Source: Acholoe squamosa
Taxonomy: Eukaryota > Annelida > Polychaeta > Phyllodocida > Polynoidae
Assembly: GCA_949317995.1 (NCBI GenBank)
Contig: OX439043.1
Coordinates: 60,529,339-60,593,338 of the forward strand
Direction: 5' to 3'
DNA: 64,000 nt
In this document: piece by piece, positions 11,654-23,812 of the stretch
Position numbering within the stretch: the stretch's first letter is position 1
Layout: each line of letters begins with the position of its first letter
Made by a program: the position numbers and the translations under genes
The notes under the pieces: generated by a model
What the model saw: only the letters and a program-made list of their open reading frames with translations
Database searches by the model: none
What the model was told of the DNA's origin: nothing

Positions 11654-13588
11654 ATCTATTTAACTCATACCTCAGTAAGATATTAAAAATGAATGTGGCA
11701 TGATGATCTAAAATGTATACTAAACAAGGCGATGTAAGAGGGGTGGCGAAAAAAAGTTTGACCCCTCCTGAAGGGATGGCGGAAAAGGGGGGGTGGAAAA
11801 AAATTTCAGGGGTCCAAACTAAAACTCACCAACTCCCCCTATTGTTAAAAAATGAACTCTCCCTAAGTACATGATGTGACTATGTTTACTGCACCTCTAT
11901 ATTGACCTACCTTTCACTTTCAGTATCTCAACATTTATGTAATGACTATCTAGCCTTTACTCAAAAAAGGGAAGAAAAAGACACAATTAAGAGATTATGT
12001 GTCTTGTATTTATAAAAACAAACAAGCAAACTTCAAACACTTCACAACCCAGCTATCTTCCCCAGAATTTAGTTTCTTCCATCACATATTTTGTACAACC
12101 TTCACAAGCTTATAAATACCTTACCACCAAATAGCTATTGAATTCAGTCCTCCCTTATGACAGGTGTAAAGTCAGTTTAAGTCACTCTATCTTCCCCAAA
12201 GCTATGTGCCTTGAATAAAAAGGGGCACAGTTGAAGTTAGTTTCACTTTGGAAAGAACTGGAAATGTAATTTCGTCCAGGTCACAAAACAGACAATATCC
12301 ACTCATAATTTGGTTTCCTCCATCATGATTTTGAAAAACCAATAACTCCTCCACCTACAGATATGGAAAAGATACCTCTGTAATTATCTTTATTATACTT
12401 TAATTGGTATATAGTGACATTTTGAGTTATATTCTAAATTTAGTTTAGAGACGTTTTTCCAGTTTCTTCCATTTCTTTCACTTTTAGGCAGACAAAACCT
12501 ATTTCGGATGTTTTTTTCCATGGTTTTTACCGTTTTTTCCGCCCTGTGGAAGAAACCTCCCAACCCTGCACTCATCTAAAAACTCATTAATAATTAAAAA
12601 TGGCTGCCATATACACAGGTATGGTTTTAAATGGCATGATTAGATTCCCAGATATCAAAAATGTACTTTTAGGATTTTATTTTGTTTTTTTATGTTGATT
12701 ACAAGTAAAGATATTCCTTTTTCAAAATCTTTATAGCATTACATAAGGTAATTAATGGCTGCCATATAGCAATATTCACTCGAGTGTTTAGATTATGCAA
12801 GATAGCCATCTGACACCAGTGTCATGACCTTAGTGGGCCATGGGGCTCACTATTACATCTACATATATCTCAGAAAAATGTCCAAAACTTTTTGAAAAAT
12901 ATTTTTTTTACATATTATTTTTTCATAAAAGGAGTGATTCAGCCTATTGGTCATCATGATGCTGCAATGAAGTTATAGGGAGAATGCCTGCATATCAACC
13001 CTGTAGAGTTGGCATAAGTGTAGCCCTGGCGAGTTATTCTCAAGGGCTTGATTCTTGGTATTATCTCTTGTTTATGCTGAATTTGCTGAAGTTGTTTCAG
13101 ATATTCACTAGGTTTTGGAGTAGCACCAATTATCCCTTCTAGTCTGTACCAAAGCCTCATGTGTCATCTACAGCCATGTCACTCCATATGCTATTAGATA
13201 TACCGGCACTGTCATGCATAGTATGCTGCCTCTTCATTAAGCCTTCTCTGATATCATCAGGCATTTCATATATGAACCTTGAATAGTGCATCCCTTGCAT
13301 AATGTTAGCAGCACCAAAAGGCATTGGAAAAATCTCATCTCATTAGACAGGGCATAACACAAAATTAATTCAAAATGGCTGCCACATACAAAATTCTAAC
13401 TAGCATAAATAGTTCCAATGACCTGAGAAATGCACTTTTGGAACTTGATTCAAAGTACAGATACCCTTTTCGATATCTTTATAGTATTAAACTCATTCAG
13501 GGATGGGTTTCTTCCAGGATGAAAGGTATTTCTTCCTGGACAGTGGAAAAAACCTGGGAGAAACCTATTTTGTACAGTTTCTTCAAGG
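11654..13588. repeat. Inner flank of right palindrome arm; repeats, no gene
   Basis: Mirror of 6965-8899. It includes TGGCTGCCAT-type repeat units (near 12600, 12757 and 13375), the block at 11867-12085 that recurs near 24811-25010, and the G-rich half element at about 11725-11865. No coding sequence can be supported. Confidence 0.6.
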
Positions 13589-13944
13589 TGTAAGGGCCGG
13601 CAGCGTTGTATGTATACTAGTGTAGATCATCCGAGAGATGTGCTCGTGTGGTGCTCGTTCCTTCTATGCCAACCAAGTGTTGTTTGGTGATACCCGTTTA
13701 GTACAAGAGGGGGCAGCACCACGCCTCGCATCTAGCTCCTACTAAGGAGCCGGACGATCAGCAGAAGGGGACTGGACCTAGTCCAGTCCAGACGTGTTTA
13801 TATTCCTTCTCAGAATAAAGTCCATCTGAACAGATGGGAAGTTAAGGCCGTTGCCCAACCCAAACCTTTCGTGTTGTGTGCTGCTTGTAGTGATTAAGCG
13901 AGCCTAAGAGCCACCCAATTCAACATATAGAATGAAACGTTACA
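13589..13944 (+). repeat. 5' LTR of gypsy copy C
   Basis: TGTAAGGGCC...GTTACA, 356 bp. AATAAA sits at 13814-13819, preceded by two hairpins (one with GGACTGGA/TCCAGTCC arms, one with GCTCCT-ACTA-AGGAGC). The LTR of the intact copy at 52217-52580 has the same plan and clear sequence similarity. Confidence 0.85.
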
Positions 13945-16900
13945 CTGGTGCCGTGACCAGTTGGTTGGGGGTGGAGTGTGGCCAGACGGCCGAAAGCTGC
14001 GGAAGACGAGATGCGAGTTCCTCAAGCTTAGGGCTTGAAGAATTCGAAGAGGATGGCATAGCCTCTCAGCAATTAATGCTAGACTGGAAACCGGGTCGAC
14101 AGTTTCTGTTTGACTCGGCTGGTGTACAGAGAACATTCTCTACGCCCGGTATGATGGCCGATCCCACCATGATTGGAGATGGGGTCGTGAAACTGTATCC
14201 GAGTACCCCTAGCCATATGGCCTCGAATACCGGTTTGCTGGGTGGGTTAATTCAACCTGCTCGGTTGGACTTGAGCGATTGGTCTCAGGTGATAACTAGT
14301 AGGCGCAGACTGGAAGCCAGTATTTCAGTGGGCGCCTCTAGTGCTATGAAGACTTCGAAGGCTCAAAGTCCTATCCAAAGGACAGGAATGCCAAACGAGC
14401 ATGGGGTACAAAAGGGTCCCCGAGTAAGGCAACATCTACCTTTAATGACATCGTTGGACCACAATAGTGATCGAGACAATGGAGGGGATGGTAAACACCA
14501 TAGTGTAGAGGCAGACGATGTTCCTATCAGGTCTGCCCTACCCCAATGGGATTCCAATCGTAATACACTACCGAAATCCACAGAAATGTATACGCTGGGA
14601 TTATCCTTAGATGAGGCCCTATCAGACTCAGTATTCAATCCGGGAGGGAGCCGTAAATCCAGACATGGTCGTTGGATGGGCCCTGGATATAAGTCGACTT
14701 TGGCTTATCTAAAAGCCAGAGACCAGGTAGAGTAACAAGCTAAGAAGCAACATGAAGCATTCATGGCTGCTCAGAAGAAAATTGAAGATGAGACCCGAGA
14801 ACGAATCAATAAACTTCGTTTTATAGAACAGGAGGGGGTTCTGAGGGAATCCAACCTTAAATACCGACTTTCCTCTCTAGCCCATAGGGTAGAGTTGAAA
14901 TCAACGGAGGAAAGAGGAAGGGAAAGTAAGTTTGCAGAACTCAAAAAAGAGGAAGGCAATAGGCGGAGAGCTATTGACAAAGCTAGATCCAAAGAAGTCG
15001 CTAAAGCTCGGGATGTAAACAGACTACAGTCTGAGTTAAGTGCGATGGAAGAAAAGACTTCAATTATGCAAAGCCAAGACGGAATCTAAGCTTGTCACTG
15101 AGCAAGATGAGATCCATAGGGAAATGACTGAGTATCAGAGATCTCAGAAGGAAAAGAGTGAGAAGTATCGGATACTAAAGAATACTTTGAAAAGAGAAGC
15201 ACAGGCTGCTCAATTAGAGCGAAACCGAGCGGTTGAGGACAATGAAAGGATTTGATCTGAAATCTTGTCTGAAAACACTCAGTTAAGAAAGGAACAGAGG
15301 AATCTGACAACTGACGTTGGGACTCTGACTCTAAACAAGTCTGCTATGGAAAGCTACTTGCAGGAAAAGGAGAAAATTAATTCCCCTCCAGTGGGCCCTG
15401 ACCTGAGCCCAGATTGGACCTTCATTAAGCAGGGTGACTTCGGTACCTGTTCAATGCCGACACAGCCAACGAGTGCATACAACCCGTTTGTAAACGATAA
15501 TGCCACTTGTAATGTGGATCAAGAAGGGGTCTATGTCAGAACCCAGGATCCAAATGGCAGGGCTAGTAGGGTCTGCATCGGCAAAGTTCCGATCATCCAT
15601 AATTTGGATCCGGACTTCGTCTAAAGGGACAATTCGGATGCAAGCACCGAAACTGGCAGGTCCCACATAAATGTGGATCAGACTGAAAACGTCGGGTTGG
15701 ATGCTGGCAACCCGGGCACTTTGCAAAGTATGCAGAGTGGAGGCCAGCAAAGTCAAGCAGGTAGCACACCAAATGGTAGCGGACAGAATGGTACTGCTTA
15801 TACGAGCAGTCAAGGGGCGAGTGGTACCTTGGGTACTACCCCTAATGGTAGCAGTGGAGGTGGAAGCACTGGGGCTGGACAGTCACAGTGGGGCTATAGC
15901 CAAGCACCACCATCCTCCGAATAACAGCAGTTTTGGTGGATTGGGAGGCAATCGAACCTTGAATGAAACCAAGGTGATTGAATGGAGCAAACAACAGTGT
16001 GGTAGATGTATGCTCATATCTCAGCCAGGAGGGTAGCTGTCATTCCGAAGGAGTATGATGGTACCCTACCATGTAAAGAATGATAGGAATGGTTTGAAGA
16101 CTTCATCGGCGCACTTAGTATGGCCTAGTAGGAAGCTTTGAGCAGTTAGTAGAGACTAATAGTGGGCTGTTGTGTAACATGGTCAAGGAATATCCAATGG
16201 TTCGTTTTAGAAAGCGGACCCAGAAACCTTCGGAAGCATTTAGAGCTCATGGTATGGAGCTCCATGCCCTACTAAGTAAGGACAAACCCAGAACAGAAAA
16301 CCAGGACTGGTATATGGACGATTTGATAACTCAATTCGTCAAAAGGGTTGAGAGACCGAGACGAGCAGATAACTGCAAGAGACGCCTGGAAGGAGGGGTC
16401 CACATTGCACGGCATATTTAATGGAATAGATATGGCCGTGAAGAAACAAACCATGTTAGCTAAGAGATGTTCCTAATCAGTCAGCACATACCCCCATAGC
16501 AGCTGCAATGCATCGACCCGAGGAGACTAACACCTCGGACGACTTTGAATTGATTGACATTGAGCAGGAGGATGGTACCTTCTGCGCAATGCAATTAAGA
16601 AGGAACACTTCCGGTAGGAAATATATTCCTAGGAAGGTGTTCAACAAGTCCAAGGATGCGAAAGCGGTACCCGAGACTTCGAGTACGCCCAGAGCTGATG
16701 GCAAGGTAACAAAGCCAGCCGATAGTGCTTCAAAAGCGAGTGGTCAGTCACAAGACATGACAAAGGTAATGGAAGAGATGTGTAAAAGGATTACTGAAGC
16801 ATTACAAGCCAGTCGGTCTAGACCCAGAGTGGATCGCCGAACGATAAAATGTTTTAGGTGCCAGAAGATGGGGCACTATTCATCCGAATGTACTGCTGCA

Positions 16901-16990
16901 AAGCCAGTAATGGCGGCTTATTATGAAGCCGAAGACGAATCCGAAGCAAGTCTGCAGGATGCAGTGGCAGCAGATATTGTGGAAAATTAG
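13932..16990 (+). pseudogene. gypsy gag pseudogene, copy C
   Basis: Reading starts with ATG at 13932, inside the last 13 bases of the LTR, and runs through the primer site. In-frame stops occur at 14733 and 15253; frame changes are needed near 15060, 15925 and 16030. Visible parts: LDLSDWSQVITSRRR region, coiled coil (about 14700-15350), Gly/Ser-rich tract (about 15680-15920, with a 6-codon length difference from copy A), a capsid-like segment with a deletion near 16100, and the zinc knuckle CFRCQKMGHYSSEC near 16850. Nearly all lesions are shared with copy A. Confidence 0.87.
13946..13957 (+). promoter_or_regulatory. Primer binding site, copy C (tRNA-His-like)
   Basis: TGGTGCCGTGAC, one base after the LTR; 12-nt complement of the tRNA-His 3' end. 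Confidence 0.65.
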
Positions 16991-19755
16991 AGGGGGTTGT
17001 ATCCACGGTATTGGGTATAACCCCATCTAGAAAAGAATGCCGAAACGCTACCGGGGGAAAACCGGTGGAAGAATTCGAATCAAGTATACCTGGAGGTCGG
17101 GTGACTGCGGGTGTGCACCCAGCATACTGACCAGGGCCAGGGACCCTAGTGCAGATATGTGTGCTGGAGAAGACAATGAGGCGAATGGCCGCACTGGGGA
17201 TGGATTAATGAGTTGATCTGAGTGTGTGGGACACGCCTTCCCCCAAGTCATCGTTGTCTGGAGTTTTCAAGAGGACTCTGATTGAATCTTGGTGATTCTT
17301 GAGACTTTCATCAGTTTACCAGCAACACATCCCCATTGGGAGGGAGACGGTGGTATATACCCGTATCTGTGGAAGGTCGGGTAAGAGAATTCTTAGTGGA
17401 TACTGGTGCTAGCTATTCCTGTGTGTGCAAAAGGTTCTTCGACTCGATGGCCGGCAGTCATGAGAACCTCAAAAAGAGGGTAAATGCTTGCACGGCTGAC
17501 GGAAGCAGTATGAGGACTTTTGGGAGGACTTTTACGCCTATCCTTATAGGGGGCAAAGAATTCGTTCTTTCGCCCACTATAGCAGAGGTTAGTGACGATG
17601 GAATCCTCAGGTCGGATTTTGCAAGCCTATATGGGGCCATGTCAAGGAGAGACGAGACATTAGATAGCTTGGGTGGGAACCAATGGTTCTGCACCCTGGA
17701 TTTACAATCCGGGTATTGGCAAATACCGATGCTCCCCAAAGACTTAGAGAAAACTGTGTTCTCTAGCCATTTGGGATTATTCGAGTATAACGTCTTACCC
17801 TTCGAGTTGTGTAATGCACCAGCTACGTTCGAGGCTATGATGGAATCACTGCTCAGCGACTTACTTCGATGATGTTGTCGTCTTCGGCAAGTCATTCAAG
17901 GAATGCCATGCAAATCTACAACTGGTCCTGGATAGGATTCTAGCTAACGGCCTTAAGCTCAAGCCTAAGAAATATAATTTGTTTAGGAAACAATAACATA
18001 CTTAGGAAGGATAATTACCCCCAGTGGGGTAAGCTGGAAGCTGTGGAGAATTGTGAAAGACCCTCGAGTGCTAAGGAGGTTAGATCATTTTTAGGATTTT
18101 GTTCTTACTACCGTGATTTTATACCAAATTACTCTCGCGTGAGCTCTCCTATGCAATGCTTAGCTCATTGGACGCTATGGGGCGGCACTCTCTCAGGTCC
18201 AGAACGGAGTCGAAGTCCCATTGGCATTCGCTAGTAACACGTTAAGCAAGACTCAGCGTATTTATTGTACCACTAAAAGGGAACTACTGGTGGTAGTGGT
18301 ATATACGAAGAAGTATAAGTAGTTCCTTTGGGGGACTGACTTCACTTTACGTACCAACCATTCGTCTTTGAGATGGCTTCTTAATTCTAAGGACGCCGAA
18401 GGGATGATTGGATGATGGTTAGCTCATCTATCCAAGTTCGGATTGGAGCATAAGCAGATTGAGCACCGTCTGGGTGAAAAGCATATCAATGCGGATGCCT
18501 TATCGAGAAGGCCAATCCGAAAGTGCCAAAATGCCACTTGTGAAGACTGCGGGGCCCACAATGCTGTGGTTGCCGGGTTGGTATATAACTATACCACCCC
18601 CCGTATCCCCTGGGAGGAGGCTGTGTGTAGCTATCTCGATTGGTCCCCAGAGACCATCAAGAAGTTTCAACAGTTGGATCCCACCACTACACGCATCTTG
18701 ATATACTTACAGAAAGGTATTAAGCCGGTAAGGCCAATGTTATCTCTGGAAGACAGAGAGACAAGGCGATTCATTGCTCAATGGACCGAGCTAGAGATCC
18801 GAGATGGCATATTGTGCAGATGGAAAACCACTTCTACTGGCAATAAGCTATTGCAAAACGTGATTCCTACCTCAATGAGAAGGGATATCATGTATTATTG
18901 TCATGGACACCAAACGAGTGGCCATTACGGGATCCATTGAATATCGGCAAAGACCATATTACTGGCCAGGGAAGAGGAGCGACCTACTTCAGTTGATTGC
19001 AACTTGTCCCGACTGTTGTAAAAACAAGCCAGGACCCTGCATGGGCAAGTTACTCTTGTCCCAGGAGCTGTTTGGTGTAAGATTTGCTCGTGTAGCAATC
19101 GACATCATAAGTTGATTCAAAACGACACCTAAGGAGAATACATGTATGATGGTCATGACAGACTATTACACGAAGTATACTCGGGTGTTTCCCCTTCCAA
19201 ATCATAAAGCCGCTACATGTGCTAAAGCATTTGTAAAAGGCTGGGTGCTACATTTGGGTGTACAGTGATCAAGGTAGGGAGTTCGAGTCGGAGTTATGGC
19301 AGGAAATGTGCCATTACTTAGCTATATGCAAGACCTGAACCAACCCATACCGGCCACAATCTGATGGCCAGGTGGAGAGGTTCAACAGAAAGCTGATACA
19401 AGTTCTGAAGCCTCTGGTGAATAGCCACCAGGACGATTTGGACGAATAGTGCGAGTTTGTAGTACACGCCTACAATAACACCGTCCATGCAGCTACTAAT
19501 TGTACCCCAAACCTTTTGGTGTTCGGTGAGGACATATTTATGCCCGCTGGCTTGGTGTATGGTGTGGTTGGAATTGATCCGGAAGCTCCTTGCACTGTGC
19601 TCTTTGCGGAATCACTCTGGGACAGATTTAAACAGGCATACAAAGTAGTTCGAAATGAACTACTGAAGAATGCTAAATGGCAAAAGGTGGGTTACGACAC
19701 TATTGCTCAAATGATACGTTTTAATCTAGGGGACAAAGTGCTAAGGTATTACTAG
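16991..19755 (+). pseudogene. gypsy pol pseudogene, copy C
   Basis: Protease motif FLVDTGAS near 17400. At about 17636 the protease C-terminus is fused in frame to the middle of RT (DETLDSLGG), losing roughly 790 bp that in the intact copy encode the RT N-terminus. A frame break follows near 17870, just where YLDD should be. A second deletion near 18175 removes the RNase H catalytic LDTDAS. Integrase remnants with zinc-finger and SDQG motifs follow to 19755, where the reading ends before the C-terminal GPF-type domain. A 15-nt deletion near 19262 between GTAC repeats is found only in this arm. Confidence 0.88.
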
Positions 19756-19788
19756 CCACTCGAAAGGTTGAAGCTCATGACACCTTTT

Positions 19789-19842
19789 ATAACTAGGGCG
19801 GAATCATGGTGCTTAGACAGCATTGATTTTCGCTCTGGTTGT
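19789..19842 (+). promoter_or_regulatory. Conserved stem-loop between pol and ORF3, copy C
   Basis: Outer stem ATAACTAGGGCG (19789-19800) with CGCTCTGGTTGT (19831-19842), all 12 positions pairing if G-U is allowed. Inner stem TGGTGC with GCATTG, loop TTAGACA. The equivalent in the intact element (44488-44541) keeps the fold with different pairs and the same TTAGAC loop. Confidence 0.6.
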
Positions 19843-19937
19843 TTTTGCGTCCTCCAGCGGCTAGTAGTCCCAGTACCTACCTTTTTGTAGTTGGACTTTA
19901 TTTTTGCCAATTTTATATTGGAAGTTGTTCCGCTGTA

Positions 19938-22900
19938 ATGGCACAGGGAACAACTGAAGCTGCGCGTCAGGCCGCCAACATTGAGTAGGACGAAGACAAT
20001 GGAGACCTCCGATGCTGGCCTGGGAAGCAAGCCAGAAGTGGAAGAGGCCGCTAACTGTCTCGCTGCGTTATCAACAGCCGCGACAGACAGGGACCGAATG
20101 CCTCCTCCACCACCTCTGGGTCCAGTAGCTTCTGCGTCAGGTTCTTCGGACCCAACCGACCCAACAGCAGAGGGTTTGGAGATTTTGAATATCCCATTGT
20201 ATCCTCCGGGTTATAAGACAAGAGTCGAGCGCCTCGCCCACGTTGAAGAGGAGGCCGGTATCGTCTATACGAACTGGGGAACCTACATCCCAATGCACCC
20301 TCAATGTTTGGGTATGGCATAGGAGCCGAGGTTCCTGGACAGCCGGGAGAGATACCCGATGATTTCAGGGCACTAGTCATCGACTCGTGTTCTGACGAGC
20401 TGGCAGAAAACATGCCAGTGTCATGGCTGCGGAACTACAAACGTCTCGCCGGAGCCATGATGTTAGATCAGCTAGCACAGGCTGTGGTATCCGAAGGGAC
20501 TTCCTGGAGGACCACACACTTGCGTGAGTCGGAATCCAACATGGACACCGACTCTATCATCATGCTGCATTCGGTCACTACAGGGCGAACTAAGAAATTA
20601 GTTTGCAAGCCTGCACCAAGGGGACTACTGACTGAGTCAGACCTCGAGGACGAGGATATCCAGATTGCGGTCGAGAGGTCTAAGTCGGAGAGTAAGCTGG
20701 GTGCCAGCATTCCAGAGGCAGCCGGCTCGGTTTCCGAGGAAGACATTGCCCGTCAACAAGCTGCTGTGGAGGAAAAGCGTCATGAGCTTGCCGCCCAGCA
20801 GAAGGAGCTGACTGCTGTTCGCCGAGCCCAGCGCAAGCAGCAGGCCCTGCTCAAGTCGGGTACTTTGTCAGAGACTGATACCACCACCAGTAGCCGAAGG
20901 AGTACCAGCGGTAAGGGAAAGGAGTCTGGTAAAACGGATTGCAGCCCTGAAGCCCCAAAACAGCCCGTTTAGAAGAAGAAGGAGAAGAAGGTGGTGAAGG
21001 AGAGTCCGGCTGTGCCCACTCCTACTTCTCAAAGAAGGGGGACAAAAGCCAGGCGAGGCCTCCGACCTCTACCTACACAGCAGTCACCATGGCCATCACG
21101 GTTACTGCAGCACCCACTGTCACTACCAGCGGGTTGTCTGCTGTCACCTCAGTTGTGACTATGACTGGTACTGTCACCACCAGTCGAGACCAATCAAAGG
21201 GGGCACAGATTTAGTCGAGCAGCGAGTCAGGGAGCGAATGCGACCCAGAGCTGCCTGAGTCAGCTAAGTCAGAGTTGCAGGCGGTAACGACGTGGGAAGA
21301 CATGACCACAGACATGCCGAATGATGACAACCAGAAGTGGATGTGGAAGAATGCAGCCAAGGGATTTAAAGAATGGGTCCCTCGCTGCTTTGCCGATTGT
21401 GCCTACGACACGATCCACTACATGTGTCCAGGCACTGTCAACATGGACGGTGACAGTGATGATGAGGAATGGATGAAATCCGGACCTAATGATACACCAG
21501 TGGGGAAATTTTATCTGATTTGGTTGGATCAGCTAAAATCCAAGTTAGGACTGGTCTATAATTATGAGGCGAGGACTAGTTTAGTGGCCAAATGGGGACC
21601 CAGCGGGGACCCAGCGGCAACTGCCGTAAGTGCCCATTCGAGTCGTGCCAGCTCTCGCTTACCGGAGAGAAGGTATTCAGTACCAAGCCTCGGTTCGCCA
21701 GGCACATCGTGGAGCACCATATGCACCACAAGCCCTTGCTGAGGTGTATCCCTGGTGATAGACCCAGCAAGTTATGTGATGGCACCTTTGTGACCAACAT
21801 GGCCTTACATTTGCAAAAGGCCAATGGAACTGGCCTGGAGAAGACACGAAAGCGTGCAGTTAGGTGCTTTAACGAGCTACTTGCGAACTGGGCTGAGCTC
21901 CCGGCGAACCAGGTGAGGAAACTCGCGTTTGAACCCGAGTTATGCGCCTGGAAGTGTGGGAATATCATCACTTACTTCGCGTTGAACCCCTCGGGTTCAA
22001 AGTTTCAGCTTCCAACCGAAAAGCATGCGAAGCTGAAAAAGTGGAGAGGTGATGACGAGAGGGAGAAGCAGAAGCAGGCTCATTTGAGGGAAACAGCTGG
22101 GGCGCAAACCCCATCCACATCCCAAAAACGAACCCGTGCAGACCGATCCGTGAGCCCCGCTGGCGCTAAGGTTCAGTCTAGACCAGCTAACCTGGCTGAT
22201 CGTCGCCAGTCTGGACAGCAAGTCTCGGTGCTGGATATGCCTGGCTACCAGACTTCACGTGTGGTCAGCCAGACAGTACCACTACCGCCACCACCCGGGT
22301 TAACTGCTGGAGCCCAACGCCTTCCGGGTGTTGACACCAGTAGCCCAGATGACTGGCTTACTTTCCTGGGCCACACCACCGGACACAGTGAATGGTGGGC
22401 GGGGGAAGAATCCAGCGATGCACAGCGCCAAGCATACAGGGAGTACATGTCCAAGTTCCCTGCTATGGGACCTGCAGGACCTGAATCCCAAGTTCTGACC
22501 TCCTCGGGTAGGGCTAAGGCTCTGGGAAGGGGCCGTGGTGGATGCGAGTCTACTCGACCACTCCCTGGCAATGGTAGTGGACAAGGAGGTGCCACGGTTG
22601 AGGGCTCTGTGGTCCCTAGTGCAGGTGCACTGCCTGTTGTTGTACCCCCACCTGCTCTGAAACAGCTGCTGCTCCGTCTGTGGACTCTCGGGTCCCCATC
22701 ATGGGGCTGGTGGCAAATACGTTAGCTGGACTCGAGGATCCAGAAACGTTCATCTACCACTGTAACGAACGTACATGTAGGATCCAGAATGACCCCATGA
22801 GCCAATGGCAGTCACTTCACTGTCCGAAGTCTATCGACTACTGGCGGGATGTAACTGAAGCCACCTTCAATCTCGTTTACGAGATACAGAAGCATGAGGA

Positions 22901-23294
22901 GGATAAAATCAAAGACTAGGAGATGAAGCGGGTCAAGGAGGCCTACAAATGCTGCGTCAAAAAGAGAAAGGAAGCCGAGAAGCTTAAGGAGTTCCACGCC
23001 GCCGAGAACTTAAAGTACATTACCAGGTACAAGGAGCCGGACCTTAAGTTCTTCCTCTGCTTCGGCAAGCAACTGGACGACTGGGACGGCAAACTGTGGT
23101 CTCTAGACGTCCCCTCGGTTGCTGATGCCGGAGCAGTGGGAGGCAGTTCGTCTGAGGGTATGGGTTCACGTCTACTTGACTTGGACCCGAGCACTGGTAA
23201 CCTTAAGCTCCTCGACAAGAAACGCAGCAGCTTGGCTCCAAACCCGGAGTCCGCTGAGAAGATGGACAAGGACTACGAGTCTACCGACTTGTAA
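19938..23294 (+). pseudogene. ORF3 of gypsy copy C, long form, broken
   Basis: About 3.36 kb downstream of integrase, read from ATG 19938 (MAQGTTEAARQ) through TAG at 19986, frame changes near 19990, 20310, 21100, 21600 and 22700, and stops at 20970 and 22917. In order it encodes a Pro-rich N-terminus (DRMPPPPP, WGTYIPMH), an acidic/coiled segment (EEDIARQQAAVEEKRHEL), a Ser/Thr-rich linker, a Cys/His-rich segment (about 21630-22010: CRKCPFESC, RHIVEHH, CDGTF...LHL) that looks zinc-binding, a basic region, Pro-rich linkers, and a C-terminus with WRDVTEATFNLVYEIQKHEE and EKMDKD. I do not recognise the family. No envelope features. It may have been a nucleic-acid-binding accessory protein (inference). 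Confidence 0.62.
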
Positions 23295-23469
23295 GTGTCC
23301 ATCTGCCAGTTATTTAGTACCCGAGGGTAAAGGCATCCCTTATATGCCAAAGACCATTCTCGGTTGACCACCCGGATCCTACGGACTGGAATGACGACCT
23401 GCAACTAGATGGACGCTTCCCGACCACTCGTGGACTACCACTCGAGGGGGGCTCCATCTACACAACTTC

Positions 23470-23615
23470 ATCAGGGCACACCATACCAGCAACGTGGCTT
23501 GCCACCACACACATGTCGCCGGATGGAGCTGCAGAAACCAGTCATTCCAGGTTCGCCAGAAGTCAAACTATTATTGTAAGGGTGATTCTACTACCCTGGT
23601 AGGACACCTCTTAAT
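23470..23615 (+). other. Conserved block after ORF3, copy C
   Basis: About 145 nt closely matching the minus strand of 43340-43490 in the intact copy (high nucleotide identity by eye), beginning near TCATCAGGGCACA and ending GTAGGACACCT. A 2-nt length difference breaks any shared reading frame, so its coding status is open. Confidence 0.5.
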
Positions 23616-23812
23616 TTCTTATTACAATTGTTTGTATATATTTTTATTAAATCTAAAACAAAACAAAAACTTTTTTTTTGGGTTAATACGAAACACTATT
23701 GTTTCATCCACTCTTGGATATTTTTATAAATACTACATGTCTATAAACACTGTATAAGTTTAATAATGTGTGTCAATACTAGTATAACTTTGTAATATTG
23801 TTACTTCATAAT

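Larger units (their letters stand above)
11654..20556. repeat. Right arm of giant inverted repeat
   Basis: Reverse complement of 1-8899 with few differences. It contains 1.9 kb of repeat flank and the gypsy copy C from its LTR into ORF3. Position 20556 pairs with position 1, so the true outer end of the palindrome is not visible. Confidence 0.93.

Noticed and set aside
1-20556. Palindrome as a pure sequencing fold-back artefact
   Set aside because: Spacer of 2.75 kb and arm-specific indels and substitutions make this unlikely, though read-level proof is not available here.
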